Counted from the stretch's first letter, positions 13,935 through 24,688 are shown. The stretch is DNA of 56,000 nt from Adiantum capillus-veneris (GCA_014529385.2 CM043953.1:80920338-80976337); one strand, 5' to 3'. Notes: generated by a model from the sequence alone, not told the origin. A program made the numbers and translations.

Positions 13935-14100
13935 GGAAGCCAAAGAAAGACGAGCAGAATTTAATCGCGAGAACAAAGCAAGAAAAGACAAGAGCAACCA
14001 ACACATGAAAGAGTTCTTGCGACTCTTTTCAGTTGTGCAGGCACCATTTGAACAGAATCTGAAAACGGAGACTCTCCTTCTTTTCTTCTCCAAAGCATGA

Positions 14101-15180
14101 CACACAGGATTTGCATGATGATAAGCATGATGAATTGAATGATAATGATAAGCATGATGATTTGGATGACAATGACAAGCATGATGATTTGCAAATGATC
14201 AAGATGTGATTTCTCACAAGCATGATGATTTGCATGACCACGATGTGATTGTTCACAAGGATGATGGGTTAGTTGATACTTTTTCTAGCAAAGCTAACCT
14301 CGTTGGAGATTCGATCAATCACGAAGAACCGATCTTGGCTTTCGAGTCGAGGTCCACAGAACCCCATAGGAAGATTTGATCAATCACGAAGAACCGATCT
14401 TAGCTCTTGAGCGTATGTCCAAAGAACCTCCACAGGAAGTATTCTGTGTTCGAATGATTAGTCAACACACATTGTTCGAGTGTTTCATTCGTGATGTTTT
14501 CCTGTATTTTAGTCACTGTCCTTATGTGATCCCTTTTCACAGGCATGACATATTGTACGATGAACACGATTTCACTCATGAATGAGTACGGATGTATGCG
14601 GATTACTCATGAAAAGCTGAAATGTTTGCATTCAAGGAATTCACATTCCATGTCTCTTCCTTGGCATGACACAGTTTCCGAAAGAGCACAAGAAAGATTG
14701 AGCATCAAGCATGGGCATTTCTGTTGTGAATTGCCACAGTTGATTGATTTAGATCAGCAAAACAAGATTCGATCTCATTGTTTGCGTGTGTGTGGTGAAC
14801 GGTTTGGTACTCCGTCTATTTGTTCGTTTACATTGCATGCACAGTCTTTGAGGAAGACGAGATTTTTTCCAATCCCTTCACATGGAATAGGTATGTTCAT
14901 GTTTTTGTGTTGGAAGTGGTTTCATGAATTTTCAGCCCCGGAGATTCTTGAAGAAGGTGGACCTACGTCCAGAGAAAAAGTTGAAGCATTGAAGGAGCTA
15001 CAACAGACTTTGTGTCGCTTTCGGGCGGCCCAAAGAATCAAGCATTGCAGACCTTTATGAAGTTCAAGTATCGCACGACCCACACATCAGAGTGGGCTGG
15101 CGAAGAGTCCTTTCCAGGATTCTGGATGTTATTGGCGATCTCCCTCGACGCCATACAGTTCGGTACCAATACCTCACTTT
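14101..15180 (+). other. 3' internal region of element A: His/Asp repeat, duplicated segment and unassigned frames
   Basis: At 14105-14240 a tandem repeat of about 27-30 nt (GATAAGCATGATGATTTG) encodes, in the frame one base off the coiled-coil frame, peptides of the type HDDKHDELNDNDKHDDLDD. A 65-bp direct duplication follows (starts 14312 and 14377, sharing GATCAATCACGAAGAACC). Two open frames, 14376-14585 (69 codons) and 14545-15060 (171 codons), have no domain I recognise. They may be remnants of one longer frame whose coding continuity is lost. No retroviral enzyme motif is present. Confidence 0.4.
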
Positions 15181-15193
15181 GAAAAGGAGGGGA
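15181..15193 (+). promoter_or_regulatory. Polypurine tract of element A
   Basis: GAAAAGGAGGGGA directly precedes the TG of the 3' LTR, as expected for the plus-strand priming site. Confidence 0.85.
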
Positions 15194-16045
15194 TGTCACG
15201 TGACACATCCAACCCAATGTGTCCGTGGACAAGTTATAGCATGGCCAGGGTTCAGTCAGTCAAGTCAGTCTAGAATAGGAAGTGAAGTTTCCATCCACAG
15301 GCAGCCTGGCATTTTTTGCGCAACAGATCAGCCCCGGCAGTAGCAAGACAAATCAAGAAGCCTAGCGTTTTGCATTTGCAGGACAACCGGCAGCAGTAGG
15401 ACAATTTTCAGCCCTAGCGTTTTTGCATCTGCAAGACAACTTAGCGTTTTTGCAGATTTTCGCGACGGAATCCCCACAAGCATTAGCGTTTTCAGTTTTC
15501 AGCAGTCAAACTCCACAGTAGAACCCCCGAACTTCGAAGATCTCACCTTCCCGCAGCAGTTCCTCACCGCACGGTCAGATTCGGCAAGGTTTACAGATTC
15601 AGCCCGGAAAATGCAGATTTCATCATCTGCGTTTTCAGCGCGTTGTCGTCGTATCGTCGTGATCGACATCGTCACCGACATAGAGTCAGAATTCAACAGA
15701 TAAAGATTTGCAGATTTCAGCCATTAGCATTTTCAGATTTCAGCCCGTCTCGTCGTCGTCGACATCGTCGGCAAGTCCAAGCATTGTAGAGATTTGTGCA
15801 ATCATAAGTAGACCGCTCTTGCGATAGAGAGTGGGGCCTTCGGAGGAGGGTTTTGACAACATTTTGGTGTCGTATTCTTCTCTCTTATCTCTCAGTCTCA
15901 GCACCTTCATTCACAGTGTTCATCCACTTTGTTTGTGTCCATTGCACTCTCTCACTAAAGGAACGGAAGGCTTTCCCTTTTGTAAGTAAAAGGAACCCTT
16001 GAGCACAGTTCGGAGCACTTATCTTGAGCAAAGTTCAACATTCAC
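15194..16045 (+). repeat. 3' LTR of element A, truncated
   Basis: Starts TGTCACGTGACACATCC like the 5' copy and runs in parallel to ...AAGTTCAACATTCAC. The last ~27 bases (to CCTTACA) are replaced by unrelated sequence from 16046. About 330 bp present in the 5' copy (about 5630-5990) are missing here. The truncation removed the right-hand target duplication. Confidence 0.85.
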
Positions 16046-16230
16046 AAAGCTTCAACCACAAGGGCGGAGTCAAGTCCCGCAAGGCCCAGATCATCGGAAG
16101 CCCAGATCATCGGCCTCGGCCATGCCATGCACTACCTGTGCCTTCCCCTCATCGCCCTCAACCTCATATTTGTCGAGGCCATCTCCATACTCATCTTTGG
16201 CTGTGAGGTTTTTCTTCCTTCTCTTATGCC
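16046..16230 (+). pseudogene. Host-gene-like fragment with hydrophobic segments
   Basis: Directly at the broken end of the element A LTR is a GC-richer stretch unlike its neighbours. One frame reads a basic start (KGGVKSRKAQIIG); another reads a strongly hydrophobic stretch (MHYLCLPLIALNLIFVEAIS) ending near a possible GT splice donor at about 16208. An 11-nt tandem duplication of CAGATCATCGG shifts the frame between them. It looks like an exon of a multi-pass membrane protein carried or left behind by rearrangement. I do not recognise the family. Confidence 0.35.
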
Positions 16231-16278
16231 CTCTCTGCACGTTTTTGCTTTTGTTGCTAAATTGGCTTTATCTGACAG

Positions 16279-16405
16279 AAAAATAATTCTAAATGAATTA
16301 TTGGAATTTTAAGTGAGGGTTTTCTCGCTTGGAACACCAAGGAAAAATAATTCTAAATGAATTATTGGAATTTTAAGTGAGAGGGTTTTTCTCACTGGAG
16401 ACATC
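16279..16405. repeat. 64-bp tandem duplication with internal palindrome
   Basis: Two copies start at about 16279 and 16343. Each carries ATAATTCTAAATGAATTAT, a 7-bp perfect inverted repeat around TAAAT, and ends in TTTTAAGTGAG. They sit just upstream of, or within, the 5' LTR of element B, whose left boundary is not clear. Confidence 0.6.
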
Positions 16406-16426
16406 CGAGTACAGAGTATTCCTAGT

Positions 16427-16705
16427 GCGTCATTCAAAGTAATGATGGGAGCACTGAGAGCGGGAATATCTGTAAGGCCACTAGGAACGGGTATTTCTGA
16501 TGCGTCACATTGGATGGGTGATAGGGAGCATCGGAAAGAAGTATCCGACCATCCAGGAATGGACATCTCTGATGCGTCATAGGATGGGTGATATAGAGCA
16601 TCGTGAAGGGGATTGTACCTTAAGTTCGGTAAAGGACTAGGTACTGGGTATTCCTGATGCGTCACAAGGTGGGTGACGGGTGCATCGGAAAGGGGATATC
16701 CATAG
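16427..16705 (+). repeat. Imperfect 72-85 bp tandem repeats at the start of the element B 5' LTR
   Basis: Three clear units begin GATGCGTCA at 16499, 16571 and 16656. Each continues with a GGTGGGTGA/GGATGGGTGA block and a GCATCGG/GCATCGT block; a decayed unit begins near 16427. The 3' LTR retains only the last unit (about 20391), so the repeats expanded in one copy or were deleted from the other. Confidence 0.65.
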
Positions 16706-17405
16706 TCGAGAGGAAATCCGAACTGGAAAGAGGAATACGCGTAAAGACGCAAGCACAAGAATAAAGATGGGTTCTGAGAAGCTTTTCTTAAAAAGCGGAA
16801 AATTTGAACGAGTTTTCCGGGAAGAGCAAACGCTTTCCCGCGAGGAATCTATGTTTGCATTACATTCATGCATGTGGTTGCATCCAGGGATGCCTGGGAA
16901 GTGCTGTGAAAGCATTGTTTTTAACTTATAAGGTTTTATGGAGTTTTTGGGCAGATTCAGACTATTTTTAAAATATGTCGACTGTCCATTTAATAAGTGG
17001 GCAGCCATCTGATAAATAAAGCAACAGATCAGCCAACGAATTCTCTCTCCCTATTTCGGGTAGAATAGAAAAACTCCGAGTCTCAACTCCGAGTACAGAC
17101 GGAAAAAGGATTGAGAGCTCGTCTCTCGGATTTCCCTTACGGGAAGGAACGACCATCGAGTCAGAGATTTAGAACGGAGGGGTTTTCTCCGGTTCTTGTG
17201 TTTGTAAAAAGATTCTCCCTAATAAAGGATTCTCTGTAAGGGGGGGGACCAGCCCATCTTTTGGTCCCCAGTACTGTGTCGATCTTCTCACTCACTCTCT
17301 CTCTCTCTCTTTATTTCTCTCTATGTCCTTTGGCTTCAATATTAAGTGATAAATTCTATTTATCCGAGTATATTTTATATTGGTATGCTGCTCCCTTTTG
17401 TGACA
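16603..17405 (+). repeat. 5' LTR of element B
   Basis: Similarity to the 3' copy starts at GTGAAGGGGATTGTACC and ends at ...TTGTGACA, directly before the primer-binding site. The true left end may lie further left, because tandem units at 16427-16602 belong to the same repeat. It contains an AATAAAGG block and a CT-rich run (17283-17312). Confidence 0.75.
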
Positions 17406-17406
17406 G

Positions 17407-17420
17407 TGGTATCAGAGCAT
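17407..17420 (+). promoter_or_regulatory. Primer-binding site of element B
   Basis: TGGTATCAGAGCAT starts two bases after the 5' LTR. It is the canonical initiator-methionine-tRNA-complementary site. Confidence 0.9.
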
Positions 17421-17611
17421 GGTCTCCTCTCTTTTTCTGTAAAGGAGGACGACTCTGGGAAGATACGGGAAGAAGCCATGACAAGCCAAGAGAGAAGTAA
17501 GCAGGCGGAACCCTAAGCCCTGCAGGAAAAGCTCGCAGAGCTGGGAATTTTTTTTTCTCTCTGCAAGAAGTCGACACAAGACTTGGGATTCTCTGAGAAG
17601 GCGACAAGAGC

Positions 17612-18360
17612 ATGATGATCAAGAACCTAGAGAATCCAAGGAGTGGAATGCTCGAGATCCTTCTGAATCTAGAAAATATCCATGAACATCAATCCAGAAC
17701 CATAACCAAGAAATCCCGTCATTTCGGGAAGGATATGAAGAAGGTCTTTAGATCTCAGAACACTCCGGTCAAGTTTGATAGTTTTGACGGAATGCTCGAG
17801 ATCCTTCTGAATCTAGAAAATATCCATGAACATCAATCCAGAACCATAAACAAGAAATCCCGTCATTCCGGGAAGGATATGAAGAAGGTCTTTAGACCTC
17901 AGAACACTTCGGTCAAGTTTGATACTTTTGACGGAAGGGAAGATGTCCCGAAAGCTACTGCTTTCATTCGACAGTTTGAAGTTGCCTTTGCAAACGACAA
18001 TTTCTGAGAAGCGTCGAAGGTGAGGTATTGTGACCAAACACCTCAAGGGGATTGCAAGTACTTGGTGGTATACCAAAGCTCTGCAAGGAACTTACAACAA
18101 GACTTGGATTCAATTCAAGGCTGAATTTTCCGACAAATTTTTTTCCTCTAGGCTTTGAGAAAGGCATCCAAGAAGATTGGGGTCGGTTTGCCCAATAGAA
18201 ATACGAGCGATTCCAAGCAAGTAGTGGTTCACTCTTACCAAGGTAGCTCCACTCTTGACCCTCTCTGAGGAAGGAAAGATCAAGGAATTCAACGAAGGAC
18301 TTTTGCTCGAATTTTGTAGACGCATCTGCAAGATGCTTTGCAGCAGATGGTGGCGTCAGC
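17612..18360 (+). pseudogene. gag remnant of element B with an in-frame 144-bp tandem duplication
   Basis: The reading frame 17612-18007 contains two copies (17648-17791 and 17792-17935) of a 48-codon unit starting MLEILLNLENIHEHQSRT. The unit ends VKFDSFDG / VKFDTFDG, the start of a Ty3-type gag core (F-x-G-x2-D, then A-x2-F-x2-Q-F-E). After a stop near 18005, frameshifted pieces up to about 18140 resemble the rest of the core (a Trp-Trp-Tyr motif and a KAEFSDKFF segment). Only the N-terminal half is intact, and there is no zinc knuckle. The duplication repeats the region upstream of the core. Confidence 0.65.
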
Positions 18361-20316
18361 AATAAAAGCTGAAAGTGTACACCTTAGTGTACATAGAATA
18401 CAATCCCCGCAGTGGGATGAGAACCATTGAACACAAGAAAAAAAATGAATTTTTGTTACCTCTCCTCGAAGGATACGTTGCTATCCGGAGAAAGTTTGGA
18501 GTAAGGGAATTCAATCTAACTCCAGAGTTCTTGAATAGAAGACTCTCAAACTTTAAGTGAGAGGGCAGGTCTTTGATCAAAGCTACATCTTTGAGGAAAT
18601 CATAAAGTGCATGGTGCTTGTTTGCTCTTTTGCATGAGGTATGGTTATGTCTGACCAAGACTACTCACTCTCGAGTGTTTATGAGAGTGGGATCAATTTG
18701 AAACATTGTTTTCTAAGATGAATTGGTTTGCTCAACTAGCCGGAAGGTCAACTATTGATCAGGTATTTGGTAATTCTCGAATAGATTACCTGCTGCTGCG
18801 GGTAGGAAAATTATGAAGGAACCATTCTGAGCTTTCCAGCAAAGAAAAGCTTTCATTAAGCTTGAATACTCTTTAAGCCCACACCCCCTACCCGGTCAGG
18901 GAAGACATAGTAGTGCTTTTCGCACAAGTGAATGAACACTCTCTTTACAAGGGAAGGAATAAGTGACGACTACGGCCTGTGCTCGAGGAATCGAAGGATT
19001 GAAATCCTAGTTTAATTGATGAGCGGGTTTTGCTCTACGATCGAGCCAAGGGATCGTCAAGTTGAGCGTCTTTGCTCTAAAGATCTTACAAAGGGAAGGT
19101 AATTTCCCAGGCTCACTGAAACTTATGTACACCTTTGGGTACATAGATAACACACGAAGATGCAGACCTATGCTAAGGTGGGTCATCTACCAATCGAATT
19201 TCTTTCTGCTGAACGGAATGAGATGAACCAACTTCCTTTTTAGGAACTGGACGGGAGTTTGTTATACTCTCTTGAGCGCCTTTGTGCGCGCAAGGATATT
19301 CCGACACGAGAATCTCTATTTGAGATATGTTCGGTAGAAGGAATTTGAGTTTCTCTACGGAGAAGAGGTTTTCTGATGGTCGTTGATCATTGAGTACGCT
19401 ATGTGCCTTTACCATTACAATAGCAATTTTTGGTTGCGGTATATGTTTCTCCATGAGCAGGTCAAGTAGCATTTACATGCTACTGGAATAAATTCGAACT
19501 ATTATGTTCGTAAGAATATAGTTCGCCAACCGTTTCAAAATGGTAAGAATCAAAGAGGGTTCGCTCTATTGTGAACCGGGTTTGAACGTACGTTCAGAAA
19601 ATGCTATGGCTAGAATCCTATCTGCCTGAGATTTTGCAAGGCGTCATTGATGCTCGCAAGGTGAATCATTTTTTATGATTCTTTAAGGAAGAGACTCTAA
19701 TGGGTGTCTGGAAAACACTGTTGGTGGTAATAACTCGCAGGAGGAAAAGGTTGGAAAGAAGTGCCGCCGTGCACAAGGAATCTTCGGATTGAAACCGTCC
19801 GCCTACATTGAGCGATGGCCCGAAACAAGAACCTTCTTTAATGTTATCGTAAACTCTGTTTGTGAAAGAAAGACATCGAGCTTAATCCTCTATGACTTGG
19901 GCATTCCCTATGTGGGAGGACACAAGAGGTTTAATACCATCTGGGCTAACAGTGCAGGATTATCCGCAAGGACAGATACCTAGATTGATTTCTAGGAGGA
20001 ATATTCTTCTCGAGGTTGAGAAGGGGAAAGTGAGTTAACAGATCCTCGGAAAGACGTGTATGATGAGTTCTTACGTGGCTCGTAAGTTTATGATTGGTGA
20101 AGGATATCCTCGAGGTACTAGAGAAAGGACATGAATTGGTAAGGTAAGTATTGAATTATTGAATTTTTGTTTAATTTAATTTCTAAGTTCTCTTTTGAGA
20201 AAGAACTAACTCAACTCACCATTGAGCAAGATTTGAAATTTTCCGGTTTCTCCCCGGTAGTTCAGTTGGACCTCTACAGTTGAGGACAACTGTTTATAAG
20301 TGAGAGGGATGTTGCT
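18361..20316 (+). other. Degraded internal region of element B
   Basis: No retroviral motif could be read in any frame. A short motif recurs at about 18374 and 19125 (AAAGTGTACACCTTAGTGTACATAGA / TTATGTACACCTTTGGGTACATAGA), so a piece may be internally duplicated. A frame at 19789-19983 (64 codons) is not recognised. Confidence 0.4.
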
Positions 20317-20798
20317 AAATTGGGATTGTGAAGGGGATTGTACCGTAAGTTCGGTAGGAAAGGACTAGGTACTGGGTATTCCTGATGCGTCACAAGGTAG
20401 GTGACGGGTGCATCGGAAAGGGGATATCCATAGTTGAGAGGAAATCCGAACTGGAAAGAGGAATACGCGTAAAGACGCAAGCACAAGAATAAAGATGGGT
20501 TCTGTGAAGCTTTTCTTAAAAAGCGGAAAATTTGAATGAGTTTTCCGGGAAGAGCAAACGCTTTCCCGCGAGGAATCTATGTTTGCATTGCATTCGTGCA
20601 TGCGGTTGCATCCAGGGACGCCTGGGAAGTGCTGTGAAAGCATTGTTTTTAACTTATAAGGTTTTATTGAGTTTTTGGGCAGATTCAGACTATTTTAAAA
20701 TACGTCGGCCGTCCATTTAATAAGTGGACAGCCATCTGATAAATAAGGCAACAGATCAGCGAGTGAATTCTCTCCCTATTTCGGGTAGAACAGAAAAA

Positions 20799-22011
20799 AA
20801 AAAAACAAAAAAAATTTTTTTTGAAAAAAAAAGAAAAAAGAAAAACGGCCGCGATCTCTATGCGAGCAGCTATTCATGCCGTGGTCAAGGAGCTAAAAAA
20901 GCACCACATGCCCTCACTGAAAAGGGGTTACCAACGTCAGCAAGAGAAGACTCGGCTATAGCGCAAGAGATCGTGAGACTACGAAGCATGGAAAATAAAA
21001 TATCTGACGTGGTTCCATTATTTGGGGATAAACTGGTGGGCATATAGCCAATGATGATGTTGAGCAAGGGAAGCTAGTGAAAATTGATATGAGGAAAGTC
21101 TCCAATTGGGTATTGAAATTGAAAGTGCAGTCAAGCATCTACGTCTTCAATAATTTGTTGATGACACAAAATGCCATCATGCTCAACAAGTCCAACACTG
21201 GCAATCAATGTTGGAACTATTTCATGTCCTTATGTGTGGCAACTATTTTCTTCCTTCTTTTGTAGCCTAGTTTTGCACCTCACTGCTCATAATAATCTAC
21301 AATCTTTTTTCCATTTGTTTTAAAGGGAATCAAAGGAGATACTCTTTGGGTTCAGAGAAAAAAAGGTGAATACCTTTTACTTTTTCTTATCTCTTGAATT
21401 ATCATTCAAAGAAACAGGGCCACCATTGAGGGCGATGCAGACAAGCCGGAAGCCATGCGCAAGGGTAGAAGGCGCATGTCAGTGCCCCCTCCCAATTTGT
21501 CTCTCCTTGCCTGCTTTGTCTCGTGAGTGGGAATGCAGACGAGAAGGACGACATGCAAATAGAAGGAAGCATGTGCACCGACTACAACTAGGAGACTAGT
21601 GTTCAGAGTTAAGATATTGAGGAAATCTACGTAGGAAATTAGTTAATGGGTGTAAAATAGACCTAGATTCGGAAAAGTTCCCCTCATCTAAATTGAGCTA
21701 TAGCTATTTTTGCTCTACTCTGATTTCATTAAGCTGAATCTCACTAGATGCTCTTTCCTCTACAAAAAGAACGACCTCCATCGCCTGTTCTTGCGATAGA
21801 CAAGATCAATTCAACCTGACCCCGTGACACCTCTTGTATGCTCGTTGCCTTTGTCACCTCCTGCTCGCAACCAAGTCCTTGCCTCTGGCTCCCATGGTCT
21901 GCTCTGCACATTGGCGTTTGCAAGCGTAGACCCCATAACCTTGATCTACATTGCGCAAGAAGCAGGGAAAACACATGCATGCACATTCGTTGTGGTAGCC
22001 AAGGCAAGGAG

Positions 22012-22093
<82 letters not shown>

Positions 22094-22209
22094 GAATTGT
22101 TGTCGCGTGTTTGCGTGTGTGTTTGCAGGTACTTCATCGCGAAGGAGAAGCGAGAAGGCTTCGGCCTACGCTTGGAAATTCTAGAAATGGAATTCGGAAA
22201 TTGTCTGCG
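20799..22209. mobile_element. Unclassified 1.4-kb insertion in the element B 3' LTR
   Basis: It is absent from the 5' LTR. It starts with about 50 nt of A-rich sequence and contains a long perfect (GA)n tract (22014-22091). Neither terminal inverted repeats nor coding domains are evident. The open frames over the GA tract are Arg-Glu or Ser-Leu repeats and meaningless. It may be a filler insertion or a composite of several events. Confidence 0.5.
22014..22091. repeat. (GA)n microsatellite
   Basis: About 39 perfect GA dinucleotides, inside the insertion in the element B 3' LTR. Confidence 0.97.
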
Positions 22210-22539
22210 GAGTCTCAACTCCGAGTACATACGGAAAAAGGATTGAGAGCTCGTCTCTCGGATTTCCCTTATGGGAAGGAACGACCATCGAGTCAGAGAT
22301 TTAGAACGGAGGGGTTTTCTCCGGTTCTTGTGTTTGTAAAAAGATTCTCCCTAATAAAGGATTCTCTTTAAGGGGGGGGACCAGCCCATCTTCTGGTCCC
22401 TAGTACTATGTTGATCTTCTCACTCTCTCTCTCTCTCTCTCTCTATTTATTTCTCTCTATGTCCTTTGGCTTCAATATTAAGTGATAATTCTATTTATCC
22501 GAGTATATTTTATATTGGTATGCGCTCCCGTTTGTGACA

Positions 22540-23340
22540 GCTTTTCGTTGCAGCCTGCTTTTGTGCTTTTCGCTCTGTTTGCCGACACTGTTGGGCGCCC
22601 TCCTTGCTCGCCATCTCTGTAGGGATACTAGTCATTTCCATTTGATTTGCATCATGAGCCTATATACACAGCCTACCCTCTCAGCAGCTACAAATCCTAA
22701 GGTCATGTTGCGTTTTTGTAAACCTGTGATGCAAATGGTGCCTTCTGAGTTGCACCCACAACAGCCGACTATTGTTGCTAACGTAATGATCAAGGATTTG
22801 CGCCCGACCGCTTCAACAACATCAACACTGTTTTTATTATATTTGAAAAGGGTTTGACGGTGAGGCGACATTGGTTTGATGACATCAGTTTGTCTCGTTT
22901 TGTCGATCAATCAGCTGTGAAGCATCTTCAACTATGGAGCTAATTATTTCCAGCCTAGGGACATTGTATGATTGAATAGGGACATTTTCACCGCTTACAA
23001 TGGAAGCATGATTTTATGGGCTGGCAGAAAGGGGAAATTGGAGAAAATCGAGGAGTTCACTATTGTTTTCTCTGAGTTTCCCAATAGAGCAAGCTTCAAT
23101 GGGTGCAGGACCCTTCTAATCCTGCAAGATGGATACCTGTGGGTCTATTTAACCTCAAGTCGCTCAAGCTAGCTTTGCAGGCCCAAGAAGCGGGACCCAC
23201 CTGTATGTGGGTTGTGAGTTTGAACCTGCTTGCTTTGATGTCTACCTCTGTTGTAAAAGTTCGATATCTCAAAACTGCTTTGCCATTACGAGGAATCAAG
23301 AATGGGTGCTCTTTTGAATACTCTGAGCAAGACTTAGCAT
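22540..23340. other. Unassigned sequence between element B and the kinase pseudogene
   Basis: Two modest open frames (22534-22857 and 23103-23342, + strand) have no recognisable domain. The second ends immediately before the kinase similarity begins, but it does not resemble a kinase N-lobe or leucine-rich repeat. Confidence 0.35.
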
Positions 23341-23960
23341 AGGAACATGGTGTTCTTGTTAGGCTATTGCAAGGTGGGCAAAGAAAGGTTGTTAGTGTTT
23401 GAGTACATGGAAGATGGAAGCTTAGATGATAGGATGCATGGAGATGAGGGGATAAAATAGAGGTTGACATTGCAACACTAGAAGTAAATTGTGTGTTGGG
23501 CAGCTTGAGGGCTCATCTTTCTGCATGAAGAGTGGCTGCTCCATGTAATCCATAGAGACATGAAGTCTAACAACGTGTTGCTTGACAAATTTTTTGAGGC
23601 TGTAGTGTCTTAACTTTGGCATGGCAAAGCTAATATAATAATTGCATTGGCCACTCGCTTGAGTGTGAGCACATCGGCAAGGGCATATGGCTTTAGGTCC
23701 GGAGTACTATGAAGGCTTTAGTTGCACTTCCAAAGGGGAAGACTACTCGTTTGGGGTGATGTTGCTACAACACCTCATAGGGATTCCAAATGTTCTTCGT
23801 AACCTCTATCCATCGAGCCTCCGACCATTGCTTGTTTAAAGGGGCAAACCAATCACCAATCAAAAGTAGATTCACATATCGGCATCAGGCCTTGTATAGC
23901 CCTGTTGACAAGTAGCTTCTCAAAGCCATTGAGTTGAAACTGGGCAGACACCTGGTTAGA
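23341..23960 (+). pseudogene. Brassinosteroid-receptor-like LRR receptor kinase, kinase-domain pseudogene
   Basis: The sequence follows a BRI1/BRL-type Ser/Thr kinase domain across frames. It has [20 protein letters not shown], then [17 protein letters not shown], an alpha-E region with GLIFLHEEW, the catalytic loop [13 protein letters not shown] (about 23548-23586), and a DFG region with a one-base insertion and Asp changed to Asn. The activation-loop end follows as GPEYYEGFSCTSKGE (about 23697-23745), then DYSFGVMLLQ. At least three stops and several shifts lie within it. The N-lobe and all extracellular repeats are missing. No introns are visible, but BRI1-type genes usually lack them here, so retroposition is not proven. 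Confidence 0.8.
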
Positions 23961-24649
23961 GGATTTCCACTAAAACAAAAGTTTTACACATCAAGGAACA
24001 AATCTCACCTCAAGGAACATGGTGAATCTGACGTTGGGATTCTAAAACAAAATGAGAATAAATTACACCACCTCTTACACTTTTACTATTGGTAATTCAA
24101 TGCTTGAAAAAACTTTAGGTTTGGTGTAATTCCACCTACAATTTTAAAATTGAGACTAAAAGGTAAGAAAGTATACAAAATGTAGAGGAACTTGGTATAA
24201 AAGCTTTCAAACATTGCTGATTTGCAATTGTAGATTTTCAATCAGTAGGTATTTCAAGTATTCACAAAAAAGGTTTGTGTTAGGCATTGTTTGGTTACTT
24301 ATAGTCTCCAAAGTGTGAGACCTTTCCAAAGAGTTTTCCCTCTCCCTTTCATATTAGTGGCCTTTTTGTGCATACACCTATGGGTGGCCAGAGCATTGGC
24401 CATTAGAATCCATTGAGCCTCTAGAGGTGTTGTAAGTGTTTTTGGCATGTCCAAAGGGCAAAGGTCACATATGCTTTTCTTTTTGGCAAGCCATCTTAAA
24501 TTCTTTAACATGTCTAATGCTTGTTTGGGTCCCAAACCAATGGTATTTTTGTGGGATCTGAACTCTTTTCCATTCCTTCACACCGGCATGTGTTTTTTGT
24601 ATGAAAAAACTAGTTTGGAGCATGCAGTTTGGCGTTTGAGACATGCAAC

Positions 24650-24688
<39 letters not shown>

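Larger units (their letters stand above)
7207..14100 (+). pseudogene. Coiled-coil protein gene of element A, split by the nested chromovirus
   Basis: Exon-like parts are 7207-7486 and 13940-14100. Their frames join exactly when the chromovirus and one GGAAG target copy are removed. Residues 1-35 (MDTLLGGDEHERGEEEF...) are acidic and proline-rich. From about residue 38 a long, highly charged coiled coil begins (KLEREERKEEREAKRKAYEE), continuing after the insertion as RRAEFNRENKARKDKSNQHM and ending in a hydrophobic segment, FLRLFSVVQAPFEQ. Total length is about 147 residues. There is no zinc knuckle and no similarity I recognise to gag, protease or polymerase. The role could be gag-like oligomerisation, which is inference. 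The ATG at 7207 is chosen as the first one opening the whole coil. Confidence 0.6.
5534..16045 (+). mobile_element. Element A: large non-autonomous LTR retrotransposon (LARD-like), interrupted by a chromovirus
   Basis: Order: 5' LTR, primer-binding site, leader with a 9-nt minisatellite, a coiled-coil reading frame, a His/Asp-rich repeat, an unassigned frame, a polypurine tract (15181-15193) and a truncated 3' LTR. No protease, reverse transcriptase or integrase is found after subtracting the nested chromovirus (7487-13934). Without that insert the internal part is about 2 kb, so the element must have depended on enzymes from elsewhere. Confidence 0.8.
16603..22539 (+). mobile_element. Element B: degraded gag-bearing LTR retrotransposon without recognisable pol
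   Basis: It has a 5' LTR (16603-17405), primer site, gag remnant, about 1.9 kb of degraded sequence, a short purine tract (about 20306-20317, GTGAGAGGGA) and a 3' LTR split by a 1.4-kb insertion. No reverse transcriptase or integrase motif is visible in 18400-20300. It is either a non-autonomous derivative or strongly deleted. Confidence 0.75.
20327..22539 (+). repeat. 3' LTR of element B, split by an insertion
   Basis: LTR sequence runs from GTGAAGGGGATTGTACC at 20327 to about 20798, then resumes at about 22210 (GAGTCTCAACTCCGAG) and ends TTGTGACA at 22539. Identity with the 5' LTR is high on both sides. Confidence 0.8.

Noticed and set aside
14545-15060. 171-codon frame as the element A gag
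   Set aside because: No gag, zinc-knuckle or other motif is visible; kept only as an unassigned stretch.
21838-22371. 177-codon frame with a long Arg-Glu repeat
   Set aside because: The frame is open only because it crosses the (GA)n microsatellite and LTR sequence of element B.
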